The notes under the pieces were generated by a model, which saw only the letters and a list, made by a program, of their open reading frames with translations, was not told the origin of the DNA and made no database searches. Position numbers and translations under genes: made by a program. Shown here piece after piece: positions 32,400 through 41,497 of a stretch of DNA of 64,000 nucleotides. The first letter of the stretch is position 1; the number at the start of each line of letters is the position of its first letter. Source of the DNA: Chthonomonadaceae bacterium (lineage in GTDB: Bacteria > Armatimonadota > Fimbriimonadia > Fimbriimonadales > Fimbriimonadaceae); contig CP054189.1 of NCBI GenBank assembly GCA_015709495.1, forward strand, positions 2,046,001 through 2,110,000. The letters run 5' to 3'.

Positions 32400-35300
32400 A
32401 TGTCTCGACGTTGGATTGTATTGGCGATAGGAGCGGTGACAGCGGCCGCTAGCTGGGCTGAAGCCCAGACGCCATTCAACGCCGGTACGGAAGCCACCTC
32501 TACCCCTGCCGAAGCCGCCTCGATCGGTGGCACCCCCACGATCGACATGATCACGCTCGATGGTGCGAGCCTCGGCGTTCCTCTTCGGTTCGCGGGAATC
32601 GTCGCAGGTTCGGAGCGTGTCGAACTCGACGGCCGCAAGCTCGTCCGCGGAGTCGATTACCGGATCGACCATGCCGCCGGTGTGCTTTACCTTGGATTTG
32701 AAGCTCGTGCAGGAAGTCGGCTGATCGCGGCGTACCGCCACGACAAGGCCCTCGCAACGACCGCCCAGAAGGGGCTCGCCGGCGCGGGCGCGTTCAGTTT
32801 CCAGTTGGTGCCCGGTGGGCTGAACATGGTCGTGGGACTTGGCATGACCGAACGCACGGGCGACGGCAACGTGTTGAGTTCCAACATTTTTGGCTGGAAC
32901 AACTCCTTCTCGTTCGGCGCGGGCAAGCTCAGCGGGCTGTTTCTCGTTGGGGATCGTCAACGCGTGCAAGCGCAGTCCCTGTACGAGTACGAGAAGCCTC
33001 AGGACAACGTGGACGTCGGGCGGTCGCAGTTCCTCGTTCAAGAAGCCGCGGCGAACTTGGGCGGCGGCTCGGTTTCGGCCAGCTACCAAGACATCAGCAA
33101 GAATTTCACCGGCTTCAGCGCCGTCGAAGGGGCCGGGTATGACGCTAAGCTCGTGCAGCAGTTCCAGAAGGAGCGCGGCCTCAAGAGGTTCGGGATGGGG
33201 CTTTCCCAGGTCGGACTGGGCGACCTCAAGCTCTCCTCCAGCTTCAAGACCGTCGGCGAAGGCTCGGAATCGATCGATTGGCGCAGCCTGAACGTTGCGG
33301 CGGGCACCTTCAGCGCCGAATACTCGTCGCAACGCGTCGGTTCCGGCTTCACGCGCTTCAAGGACCTGGCCGAGGAAGATCGCGGCCAACTCGCCAAGGA
33401 GCGAGGCATGTCCCGCGAGCGGATGGCGTTCCAATACAAGCCGAAGGGCGTCGAATTGTCGTTCTCGGATAGCCGGATCGGCGACGGCAACGAAAAGTCG
33501 ATCGCGAATCGGGATTTCAGCCTGAAGTCCGGCGCTTTCGCGCTCAGCACTGGGACGCAATCGGTCGATGAAGGATTCTCGCGCATCGGGAGCCTGCTCG
33601 GCCCTGAGCAGCAGCGTCTGGCGCGGGAGGTGGGTGCATCGAGGTCGTGGACGAGCCTGGAGTGGGGTGCCATTCCCGGATTGAAGGAGCCCCTGAAGTA
33701 CACGCGAAAGTCTCTCGTCAAGGGAGAGAACTCCTTCGAGTCGACCGACGTCCGCCTCGCCGGCTCCAACTGGACGTTCGAATCGACGAAGATGGGTTCG
33801 GACGACGGCTTTGTGGGGATGGGCGTGATGCAAGATGCCGAACGCGCCGAGTACGTGAAATCCGCCGCTGGACTCTACGCTCCGAACCTTCAGTACAAGC
33901 CCGACGACGTGCAGAGGTTCCTGCAAGGCGCAGGGATCGATCGATCTGGGACGCGGTTGAGCCTGACCCCTTCGAAGAGCACGAGCCTCTCGCTTTCTGA
34001 GACTCGCGTGGGATCGAGCACGGGTGGGGCGAAGCTTCAACAGGCGAGCCTCTCAGTCGGGGCGCTGGGGCTGTCGTTCCGAAAGCAAACGATGGACGAC
34101 GGGTTCAGTGATCTGTCCCGTCTGATGCATTTCGAGCGGATGCAGTGGGGAACCCTCCAGGGCCTCGACCGCACCGACTGGGCAGCAGGTGGCAAGTTCG
34201 GTGGGTCTCAGTTCTCGTTCACCAGTCTGACGGCGTCCGCGCCTTCGGGCGACGCCTCGCATCAGGCGCTCAAGGTTTCGAGCGGGCCCTTTGAACTCGA
34301 AGCGCATCAACGCGATGTCGATGCCTCGTTCTCGGACGTTCGCCAACTCCTCGACCCGGACAAGGACAACCTATTCGCCCTTCGAGGCTATAAGGAGAGG
34401 GACGTACGCGCCAGTTGGGCGATCCTTCCTAACCTCAAGCTGAACGCGTTTCTGCAGGACGGCAAGGCGATCGATTCGGACGAAGAGAAGTACCTGAGAG
34501 ACTTCCGCCTGTCTTGGACCCCTGACGCCAACAGCCAAGTCGGGTTCAACGATTTTTCGCAACGAGACGACGATCCGCTGAGGCTGCTTTTTGGCAATAA
34601 CACGCAGCTTCTCACGCTTACGCGGAAGTTCGGGAGCCTGGGCACCTTCCGCTATGCGCGGGAGACCAAGGATTACGATGGCGAACTGACCGACCTGCCC
34701 GATTCGAAGCGCGAGTATGTGGCCGTCGAGACCAAGCTCGACCCCAAGACGACGCTCCTTTCCGAGCAGACCAACACGACCTTCGAGAACGGCGGGAAGG
34801 AGAGCGTCAGCACGAACACCGTCAGCACTGAGATCTCGAAGCGCGTCGGAGTCAGCATCAGCGACGTTCAGGTCGAGCGAAACGGCGAGCAGCCCGACGA
34901 GACCAAGCGGAACTACGGCATGTGGCTCGACTTTGGCCGAGGCATCCGCCTGAGTTACGGCTACATTCGCAACCTTGCCGACGAGCAGGCCGGAACCCAA
35001 CAACAGCAACTCCAGATCACGCCGGGAACCGTTGGCGGCATTACGGTCGGCCAAGGCCAATACGTGGAGCAGCGATGGGACGGTTTGCGAACCAAGTCGC
35101 AGGGCGGAGTCCAAGTGTCCGCATCCAAGCCCTTTAGCTTGGGGCCGCTTGCGATCAACACGATGAAATTCGGCTTCGACAGCGCTGCGGATCGAGGAAC
35201 GTGGCTCAAGGAAGACAAGAGTTTCCAACTCCAAGGGAACCTCTTCAAGAACACGTTTGGCGTCGAGTATCGCGGCCGGATGCACCCGAGCGGCATCCGC

Positions 35301-35882
35301 GCGATCGACCGCTTGTTCACGTTCGCCACCGATCAGAGCGAAACGCAGAAGGTTCGAGCCACCCTCGCCTACAAGGTCAGGACTCTGCCGGACGATGAGG
35401 ACATCATGATCCGGAACTTCAACATCGTCGCCAAGCCGTTCAAAGACTTCGAGGTGAGCCACCAACTCCTCACCAATCCCGAAGTCGCCAAGGGCGACGC
35501 GCTGCTGGGGACGATCACGCAGGCCTCGCAAGTGAGCGCGTGGAAGCTGGACTACAAGCGCAGCAAGGATTTCACGATCGGAGCCGAGTGGAAGGAGATC
35601 ATGGACCCCAAGCGGCCCCTCCTCCGGACCGCCGGCATCAATCTCGGGCTGTTCGGTTCGAGCGGTTCACCGCTGTACCTCTACTATGGCCTCGAACAAG
35701 CCGACCTGAACGCGGACACCCGCCGAACGACCCACAGGTATCACCTGCGGTTCGATCAGAAGCCTGGACCGAACCAGATGTTCAGCTTCTTCATCGGAAA
35801 CGTCAGCTACCAGCACAGCATCATCGACGGCCAGCCGCGATCCAACTGGACGCTTCGCCTCGATTACCAACTCCGATTCTAA
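32400..35882 (+). CDS. large outer-membrane beta-barrel-type protein with internal GF-x-x-L repeats
   Basis: 1160 residues from the ATG at 32400 (GGAG upstream; MSRRWIVLAIGAVTAAAS begins a signal peptide ending near AEAQ). Residues about 45-110 form an N-terminal beta domain (LGVPLRFAGIVAGSERVELD ... AYRHDK). From about 225 to 680 a unit of 75-100 residues recurs five or six times: a D/S-x-GF-x-x-h-x-x-L element, a short E-rich helix with LA-x-x-x-G-x-x-R, then amphipathic beta-strands. The last part is beta-rich and ends SNWTLRLDYQLRF, with the terminal Phe recognised by the Bam complex. I do not recognise the family. A large barrel or surface protein is the best inference. The 213-bp upstream gap shows a TAAAAT box at 32378. 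Confidence 0.8.
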   Translation: MSRRWIVLAIGAVTAAASWAEAQTPFNAGTEATSTPAEAASIGGTPTIDMITLDGASLGVPLRFAGIVAGSERVELDGRKLVRGVDYRIDHAAGVLYLGFEARAGSRLIAAYRHDKALATTAQKGLAGAGAFSFQLVPGGLNMVVGLGMTERTGDGNVLSSNIFGWNNSFSFGAGKLSGLFLVGDRQRVQAQSLYEYEKPQDNVDVGRSQFLVQEAAANLGGGSVSASYQDISKNFTGFSAVEGAGYDAKLVQQFQKERGLKRFGMGLSQVGLGDLKLSSSFKTVGEGSESIDWRSLNVAAGTFSAEYSSQRVGSGFTRFKDLAEEDRGQLAKERGMSRERMAFQYKPKGVELSFSDSRIGDGNEKSIANRDFSLKSGAFALSTGTQSVDEGFSRIGSLLGPEQQRLAREVGASRSWTSLEWGAIPGLKEPLKYTRKSLVKGENSFESTDVRLAGSNWTFESTKMGSDDGFVGMGVMQDAERAEYVKSAAGLYAPNLQYKPDDVQRFLQGAGIDRSGTRLSLTPSKSTSLSLSETRVGSSTGGAKLQQASLSVGALGLSFRKQTMDDGFSDLSRLMHFERMQWGTLQGLDRTDWAAGGKFGGSQFSFTSLTASAPSGDASHQALKVSSGPFELEAHQRDVDASFSDVRQLLDPDKDNLFALRGYKERDVRASWAILPNLKLNAFLQDGKAIDSDEEKYLRDFRLSWTPDANSQVGFNDFSQRDDDPLRLLFGNNTQLLTLTRKFGSLGTFRYARETKDYDGELTDLPDSKREYVAVETKLDPKTTLLSEQTNTTFENGGKESVSTNTVSTEISKRVGVSISDVQVERNGEQPDETKRNYGMWLDFGRGIRLSYGYIRNLADEQAGTQQQQLQITPGTVGGITVGQGQYVEQRWDGLRTKSQGGVQVSASKPFSLGPLAINTMKFGFDSAADRGTWLKEDKSFQLQGNLFKNTFGVEYRGRMHPSGIRAIDRLFTFATDQSETQKVRATLAYKVRTLPDDEDIMIRNFNIVAKPFKDFEVSHQLLTNPEVAKGDALLGTITQASQVSAWKLDYKRSKDFTIGAEWKEIMDPKRPLLRTAGINLGLFGSSGSPLYLYYGLEQADLNADTRRTTHRYHLRFDQKPGPNQMFSFFIGNVSYQHSIIDGQPRSNWTLRLDYQLRF

Positions 35883-35928
35883 CGGCGCCAAGGCCATAAT
35901 CCTGAATCGGTTCGGCAACGGTTTCGGC

Positions 35929-36852
35929 ATGGTTTTCCGCGAGTACGGTTCGTTTGGCAAGTGTTGGGTCGTCGATCTTGGCGAGGCAGAGGCGCTCGTC
36001 ACGCTCGAATTCGGCCCGAGGGTCATTCGATTGGGTCCCAAGGGCGGCCCCAACCTCTTCAAGGAGTTTGCGGGCGGAGATTCGGTGGGCGACCTCGGCT
36101 TCCGACTCTACGGCGGGCACCGTCTCTGGTCAGGCCCCGAGGTTCCTACGACTTGCTATTTGCCCGACAACGAGCCTGTAACCGCAGTTCAGGTCCCTGA
36201 TGGTGTCCGATTCACTTCGCCCGCCAATGCGGCCGGGATAGAGAAGTCGCTCGATTTGAGGGGCATCGGAGATCGCTCCGTGACCCTCACGCATCGGCTC
36301 ACCAATCGCTCGGATGCTCCGCTCGAGCTTTTCCCTTGGGCGCTTTCAGCGATGGCGCCTGGGGGCGTCTGCTACGTCCCGCTGCCCGAGTTCCGCGCGC
36401 ACACCGAGGACCTTCTGCCTGCGACTCCCCTCGTGGCGTGGCGGTATACGGACTTTTCGGACCCTCGGTGGCGATTCACCCCAGGGTCGCTCTCGTTGAG
36501 CCAGACGGAAAGCCCATCGCCGCAGAAAGCCGGCCTTTGGGTCGAGCAGGGCCTCGCAGCTTACGTCCTTGAAGGCTGGGTATTTCTCAAGCGGTTTGAG
36601 CCGCATCGACCCGAAGACTGCCCGGACTTCGGGTGCAATTTCGAGATGTTCACGAACGGGGAGATGCTGGAAATCGAGTCCGTCGGCCCGATTCGGTCGC
36701 TCCAGTCTGGCGAATCGCTCGATCACTTCGAGACTTGGTACGTTCGCCAAACGTCAGAGTTTCACGCTCTCCGATCAGGCAGTCGGGAGTGGCTGAACGA
36801 AGCGGCTGCAACCTGCCCCCTCAGGGCCGTGGAGCCTCGCGTGAGCGGATAG
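35929..36852 (+). CDS. galactose-mutarotase-like fold protein (DUF4380-like)
   Basis: 307 residues without signal peptide. The N-terminal WVVDLGEAEALVTLEFGPRV is a beta-sandwich opening. FRLYGGHRLWSGPEVPTTCY is the GGHRLW-x-x-PE block of DUF4380-type mutarotase-like proteins, and LTHRLTNRSDAPLELFPWAL follows the family pattern. Such proteins bind sugars, sometimes as epimerases. Catalytic His residues of true aldose 1-epimerases are not obvious. It begins 46 bp after the outer-membrane protein gene on the same strand, with no clear Shine-Dalgarno. Confidence 0.65.
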   Translation: MVFREYGSFGKCWVVDLGEAEALVTLEFGPRVIRLGPKGGPNLFKEFAGGDSVGDLGFRLYGGHRLWSGPEVPTTCYLPDNEPVTAVQVPDGVRFTSPANAAGIEKSLDLRGIGDRSVTLTHRLTNRSDAPLELFPWALSAMAPGGVCYVPLPEFRAHTEDLLPATPLVAWRYTDFSDPRWRFTPGSLSLSQTESPSPQKAGLWVEQGLAAYVLEGWVFLKRFEPHRPEDCPDFGCNFEMFTNGEMLEIESVGPIRSLQSGESLDHFETWYVRQTSEFHALRSGSREWLNEAAATCPLRAVEPRVSG

Positions 36853-36922
36853 CGAGGGAAAACGGCGTTACAATGAAGGGAGAACGGAGCCGGGGCAAAG
36901 TTTCGTAGGGAGAATAGAACCC

Positions 36923-37897
36923 ATGCTGAATGCACTCCTATTGTCGATATCTCTCGCGCCGCAAGGGCCAAGCTACACGGACCTGAACCGCGTTTTCGCC
37001 AAGGGCGAGAAGTCGGAGTATGAGGTTCGCGCGAGTCTCACGACCGAGCGGCGGGTGATTGGACTTGAGACTTGGATGCCGGAGGACCTCGACATTCGCT
37101 ACAAGTTCAAGTATGAAGTCGTTGAGATGAAGGCGGACGGGATCTGCGACCTGAAGTACCTGCGCCCCTCGATGACGATCACCGAGGGAGAAACCTACGA
37201 CTCGCCGCCCAAGGAGACCGTCGAAAAGGTCGATCTGAACTTCCTGCTCACGATGTCGCCCGTCAACGACCTCATCGGGATGAAGGACCTCAACCCTCCC
37301 AAGCCCGAGAAGCCCCCTGGGGCGAAGTTACGTTCCATGAGTCCCTGGGCTGGGGTCCTACAGGAGACGACCCTCCAGGCCTTCGTCGGGCAGTTTGCGG
37401 GTGAAATCTACCGGCTTGCTTTGTTCGCGGGTTCGATGGATGCGAGCTTGGACTTCGCGCCGAAACTGCCTTACGACGAAGTCAAGGTGGGGGACAAATG
37501 GAAGCGGACCGTGGGCTATTCCCCCCAGAAGCTCGCCGGGAAGGGCGGAAAGCTCGCCGTTCAGCGACTGGACTACACCTTCGAATACGTCGGCATGGCT
37601 AAGACCGCCGGAAAACCGTACCACAGGGTAACCGCGAGCTTAGAGCTCAAGACCGACCTCGCGGAGTTCATCCATCAGTCGTTCAACGTCAAGCCCTCGG
37701 AGACGGGCCTCAAAGAGATTCCGCTTCAACTGAAGGCGTCGGTCGAGTTCGACCTCGACCCCGCAACCCGCAAGACGATTGCGGCGAGGGCCCAGTCCGA
37801 GGGTGGGTTCAGCATCGTGATCACGAGATTCCCCGATCGCCCCATTCAAGAGGAACGGTTCAAAGGCCGGGCCACCCTAAAGTTGCTCTCCGGATAA
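36923..37897 (+). CDS. secreted or periplasmic protein of unknown function
   Basis: 324 residues. A short hydrophobic start (MLNALLLSISLAPQG) may be a minimal signal peptide. The rest is beta-rich with alternating hydrophobic strands (IRYKFKYEVVEMKADGICDL, FEYVGMAKTAGKPYHRVTAS) and a repeated K-x-G-x-K-W style as in DUF6263-like periplasmic proteins, but I cannot assign a family with confidence. TACAAT at about 36868 and AGGGAG before the ATG give a conventional promoter and ribosome site. The next gene starts 36 bp downstream with its own -10 box. Confidence 0.65.
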   Translation: MLNALLLSISLAPQGPSYTDLNRVFAKGEKSEYEVRASLTTERRVIGLETWMPEDLDIRYKFKYEVVEMKADGICDLKYLRPSMTITEGETYDSPPKETVEKVDLNFLLTMSPVNDLIGMKDLNPPKPEKPPGAKLRSMSPWAGVLQETTLQAFVGQFAGEIYRLALFAGSMDASLDFAPKLPYDEVKVGDKWKRTVGYSPQKLAGKGGKLAVQRLDYTFEYVGMAKTAGKPYHRVTASLELKTDLAEFIHQSFNVKPSETGLKEIPLQLKASVEFDLDPATRKTIAARAQSEGGFSIVITRFPDRPIQEERFKGRATLKLLSG

Positions 37898-37920
37898 ACC
37901 CCGCGTTCGCATGGCGTAGG

Positions 37921-37926
37921 TAAGAT
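37921..37926 (+). promoter_or_regulatory. -10 box of the HD-GYP gene (leaderless type)
   Basis: TAAGAT ends 7 nt before the GTG at 37934. Confidence 0.4.
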
Positions 37927-37933
37927 TGCCGCT

Positions 37934-39163
37934 GTGCGGGCATTGGCGCGGCACCGACAGACGTTGCTGGCAGCAGTTCTCGTCGCCCTCGGTGCGGCAG
38001 CGGCCGCCTACGCCCCAACCGAGCGGCTCCTCAACTACGACAACGCCGACTTTCTGGTGTTCTGGCTTTGCGCGCTGGTATGCAAGGGCCTCGGGGGCAA
38101 ATCCGGCGGGCATGCTTATGAAGGCGCGTTTGTAGCTGGAATGATCGTAAGCGGTGGGCCGATTACCGCGCTGTGCGGGGACGTATTGGCTGCGCTCCTA
38201 GTAGCGGCAACTTCGCCTTCCAACGGGGGCAGACGGTTCCGCGCTTCGGTTGCGGCCGCGTCGGGCGCGACGGGACTTGCGAGCTTGGCTTTGCTCGCGC
38301 CGCTGACTTCCGAACTCTGGCACATCCCGCCCATGGCGCTCTTTTACGCCGCTTTCGCGCTGGCGATCCGGGAGGCGTTCCGCAGAATCGGCGCAGGGAA
38401 GACCCCCCATTTTCAGCGTCGCGACCTTGGGGTTGAATTCGCTCTCGGCCTATCTGTGGCCCTCGCGCTCTCGCTTTGCTTGGCCCTGATTTGGGGCCCT
38501 TCTGAGGTGTTCCTGTCGCCCATACTTCTGCTTCCCGTTGCCCTACTGACGAAAACCACAAGGCTCCACGACGAGTTGATTCAGCACGATCACTCCGTCA
38601 TTGCCGCCCTCACGCTCATGCTGCAACGGGTCCACCCGTATTCGGCGGGGCACTTGGAGCGGGTGGCGAGTATTGCCGAAGAAGTTGGCTTGGCGTTGGG
38701 GCTGCCGCCCCGCCGAGCGCGGATGCTGCACCTTGCCGCGCTCTTGCACGATGTGGGCAAGATCGCGATCGACGAAGAGCTATTGGACCGTCCAGGACCC
38801 CTCAGCGACGAGGAGATGGCCGAGGTCCGCAAGCACGCGCAATACGGCGCGGAGATCCTCGGGAGGGTCCGAAGGTTCGAGCAAATCATCCCTTGGGTTC
38901 GCTCGCATCACGAAAGGCCAGACTCGAAGGGTTACCCGGAAGGGCTCTCAGGCGGCCAGATTCCTCTTGAGTCGAAGATCATCTCGGTCGTCGACGCCTT
39001 CGACGCGATGACTGGCGAAGCGCTCAGCGGCGAGGCGAGAAAGTACCGGAAGCCTATGAGCATCCCGGAGGCTTTCGCCGAACTCAGCGGCCACGCCGGT
39101 TCGCAGTTCGATGCGACGGTGGTCGAGGCGTTCTGCAAGATCGCTCAGGAGAGATGGGCTTGA
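37934..39163 (+). CDS. membrane-bound HD-GYP phosphodiesterase
   Basis: 409 residues from a GTG. Residues about 10-205 hold six to eight hydrophobic helices, an integral-membrane sensor region. The HD-GYP domain follows (about 215-405): HPYSAGHLERVASIAEEVG, LHDVGKI (the HD pair), HHERPDSKGYPEGL (HHE and GYP) and SVVDAFDAMTGEALSG. It should hydrolyse cyclic di-GMP (or a related dinucleotide) in response to a membrane signal. It overlaps the next gene by 10 bp, which encodes a degenerate relative. Confidence 0.9.
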   Translation: MRALARHRQTLLAAVLVALGAAAAAYAPTERLLNYDNADFLVFWLCALVCKGLGGKSGGHAYEGAFVAGMIVSGGPITALCGDVLAALLVAATSPSNGGRRFRASVAAASGATGLASLALLAPLTSELWHIPPMALFYAAFALAIREAFRRIGAGKTPHFQRRDLGVEFALGLSVALALSLCLALIWGPSEVFLSPILLLPVALLTKTTRLHDELIQHDHSVIAALTLMLQRVHPYSAGHLERVASIAEEVGLALGLPPRRARMLHLAALLHDVGKIAIDEELLDRPGPLSDEEMAEVRKHAQYGAEILGRVRRFEQIIPWVRSHHERPDSKGYPEGLSGGQIPLESKIISVVDAFDAMTGEALSGEARKYRKPMSIPEAFAELSGHAGSQFDATVVEAFCKIAQERWA

Positions 39164-39828
39164 TCTCCAGCTACTCCCTCGTGGCGCTCTTGATCGCAGC
39201 GGCGGTGAGCGGCGTGGCGTGGCTCGCGCTCAAGGTGATTCTCCCCTCGCAGTTCGAGGCCAGAATCACAGAGGCCTGCCGAGCTTTTGCCACAGCGATC
39301 GAATTGAGGTTTCCCAGCCATTCCGGGCTGACCTCGCGGGCGGCCTCTCTTTGCGTCTTGGTCGCTGACCGGCTGGGATTCTCGAAGGAGCAGATTCGGG
39401 ACATCGAGCGCGCCTGCCTTCTGCGCGACATCGGGCACTGCGCCACGCCCTATGCGCTTGTCAATCGCAAAGCGTTCGACGACTGGAGCGCCGAGGAAAG
39501 ACGGACGTACTTGAAACACGCGGGGGCGAGCGGCGCGATGCTCGAACTCGTGCCCTCGCTCAGGTCCCTTGCGGGCGCCGTCCGTTTTCACCATCGCCCA
39601 TGGCAGGGCAAAGATGCTCAAGGCAGCGCGGACATGCCGCAGGCGGCTCGCATTCTCAAGGCGGTCGTCGACTTCGTTTGGAAGGAGCGCTTCGAGGGTT
39701 ACGAGGTCGCGCTAAAGTCGATTGAGGTGGGAGCCGGCGACGAGTACGAGTTAGAAGCTGCCAAGGCGCTGTTGGCCGTGCTAACATCCATTCGTGACGG
39801 AAGCTCCGGAGGACCGCCGAATCCCTAG
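39154..39828 (+). CDS. degenerate HD-domain protein with N-terminal membrane anchor
   Basis: 224 residues. One N-terminal helix (LVALLIAAAVSGVAWLALKVIL) is followed by an HD-GYP-like fold: SHSGLTSRAASLCVLVADRLG parallels the HD-GYP start, but the metal-binding HD reads RD (LLRDIGHCATP) and the GYP loop is shortened to VRFHHRPWQGKD. It is thus a probable catalytically dead copy of the gene before it, overlapping it by 10 bp. A role as partner or regulator of the active HD-GYP protein is inference. Confidence 0.7.
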   Translation: MGLISSYSLVALLIAAAVSGVAWLALKVILPSQFEARITEACRAFATAIELRFPSHSGLTSRAASLCVLVADRLGFSKEQIRDIERACLLRDIGHCATPYALVNRKAFDDWSAEERRTYLKHAGASGAMLELVPSLRSLAGAVRFHHRPWQGKDAQGSADMPQAARILKAVVDFVWKERFEGYEVALKSIEVGAGDEYELEAAKALLAVLTSIRDGSSGGPPNP

Positions 39829-41497
39829 CGCCTTCGTGGCTCGCGTCTCGTGGATCGTCTTCTCGTTCGCCCTTTTCCTTCGGCTGATCGGCATCGGTTG
39901 GGGCCTGCCCGACGACCTCCACCATTTCTCATACCACCCAGACGAGACCGTCAACGTTCTGGTCGCTCAGCAGATCGAGCCCGCCAAGTTGGATTTCGAT
40001 CCTGATTTCTACAACTACGGCACGGTGTACCTCACAGTGCTCAGCGTGGGCAGTTCGCTGGCCGGGGCGCTCATGGGAAGCGGGACCGAGGACCCTACTG
40101 CGGTTTACGGATTCTTGGGGAAGTCGATCTTGATGGGTCGGCTGGCTTCGAGCCTTGCGGGCGCGGGTTCGGTCGTCGTGGTGTTCCTTCTGTTGCGGCG
40201 ATGGGTCCGGATTCGTTTTGCGTTTGCGGGCGCGCTGTTGCTTGCCGTTGCTCCAGCGCACGTCGTGCATTCCAGGTTCGCCACAGTCGACATCTTGGCC
40301 GCGTTGTTCGTCGCCTTGTGCCTTCATTTTTCGCTGAAGCTGCTTCGCGCTCCCTCCGAACCCGAAAGGGACGAAGTTTTCAACCGGAAACAGGTTCTGC
40401 TGGCCGCATTGTTCGCGGGGTTGGCTGCAGGGACGAAGTACAACGCGGGTTTGGTTGTGCTGGCGATCCTCGCGGCAATCTGGCTCGCCAAACGTAAACG
40501 CCCGGCCATGCTGACGGCCCAGGTGATAGGGGTCGCCGCGGTGGCTTTCGCGCTGAGCACGCCCGGAGTTTTCACGAATTCCGAAGCCTTCTGGCGCGAC
40601 TTCAGTTACGAACTGTCCCACGCCCGCGAGGGCCATGGACTTGTATTTGTAGGTAGGGGACCGGGCTTCCTTTACCACCTACTCAACCTCGCCGTGGGAT
40701 TTGGGCTGATCGCCTCGCTTTTCGGCGCGGTGGGGCTTGTCACGCCGCGCCCCGAATACCGCAGGGTGGCCTGGATCGTGCTGGCGTTTGCGGCGCCCTA
40801 TTACCTTCTCATGGGCGGCACGAACGTGTTGTTCCTTCGATATACGTTTCCGCTGATGGCCGTCTTGTCGGTGGGCGCAGGGCTACTGCTCGACCGCTGG
40901 AAGGACGCTCCTCGCGCGAACGCGGCGGCCGTTGCGATTTGGTTCTTGGCGTTTGCGGGGATCGACGGCACTGGATTGATGCAGGCGGCGCGAACGAGCG
41001 TTTGGATGAGTGGCCCCGACCCAAGAGACACTACCGCACGGCTTCTGATCGAGCACATGAAAAAGGAGCCCGGCACGACGGTAGGGCTGGCCTCCGACCC
41101 GTGGTACTACACCCCACCTCTGGAGCCCTCGGTGGGGATGCCTCGCCCAGCGTTTTTGCGAAGCGGCGTGGAGTACATGGCGGGCTTGGCGCAGCAAGGG
41201 ATTTTCCGCTACGCGCCAGCGGACTTCTCTCAGCGGATCGACTTCGATGACCGATTGCTTTCCGAAATGAACCCGACCTATGTCGTTTTCTCGAGTTTTG
41301 AGGCCTCCGACCTCGACAGGCTGAGCCGTCAACGCGAGTTGCCCGAGAAGTTCCGAGGCCAGGTCGAGCAGTACCGTCGCTTCATGGACCAGTTGAAGGA
41401 GGGTTATGAGCCTTTCGTCGCGGTGGGTGGAGGAGTGCCACAGGTGCACGACCTCGAGTACATCCGTCCTACGATATGGGTCTGGAAGCGAAAGTGA
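39794..41497 (+). CDS. GT39-type glycosyltransferase, integral membrane
   Basis: 567 residues from a GTG at 39794. LIGIGWGLPDDLHHFSYHPDE carries the acidic loop-1 motif of protein mannosyltransferase/ArnT-like enzymes. Many hydrophobic helices fill the first 360 residues, including RFATVDILAALFVALCLHFSL, the conserved post-TM block with Asp. A soluble tail follows to the C-terminus. The enzyme should move a sugar from a polyprenyl-phosphate donor to an acceptor outside the cytoplasmic membrane; donor and acceptor are unknown. It overlaps both neighbours, so genes 37.9-42.4 kb may be one operon. Confidence 0.85.
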   Translation: MTEAPEDRRIPSAFVARVSWIVFSFALFLRLIGIGWGLPDDLHHFSYHPDETVNVLVAQQIEPAKLDFDPDFYNYGTVYLTVLSVGSSLAGALMGSGTEDPTAVYGFLGKSILMGRLASSLAGAGSVVVVFLLLRRWVRIRFAFAGALLLAVAPAHVVHSRFATVDILAALFVALCLHFSLKLLRAPSEPERDEVFNRKQVLLAALFAGLAAGTKYNAGLVVLAILAAIWLAKRKRPAMLTAQVIGVAAVAFALSTPGVFTNSEAFWRDFSYELSHAREGHGLVFVGRGPGFLYHLLNLAVGFGLIASLFGAVGLVTPRPEYRRVAWIVLAFAAPYYLLMGGTNVLFLRYTFPLMAVLSVGAGLLLDRWKDAPRANAAAVAIWFLAFAGIDGTGLMQAARTSVWMSGPDPRDTTARLLIEHMKKEPGTTVGLASDPWYYTPPLEPSVGMPRPAFLRSGVEYMAGLAQQGIFRYAPADFSQRIDFDDRLLSEMNPTYVVFSSFEASDLDRLSRQRELPEKFRGQVEQYRRFMDQLKEGYEPFVAVGGGVPQVHDLEYIRPTIWVWKRK

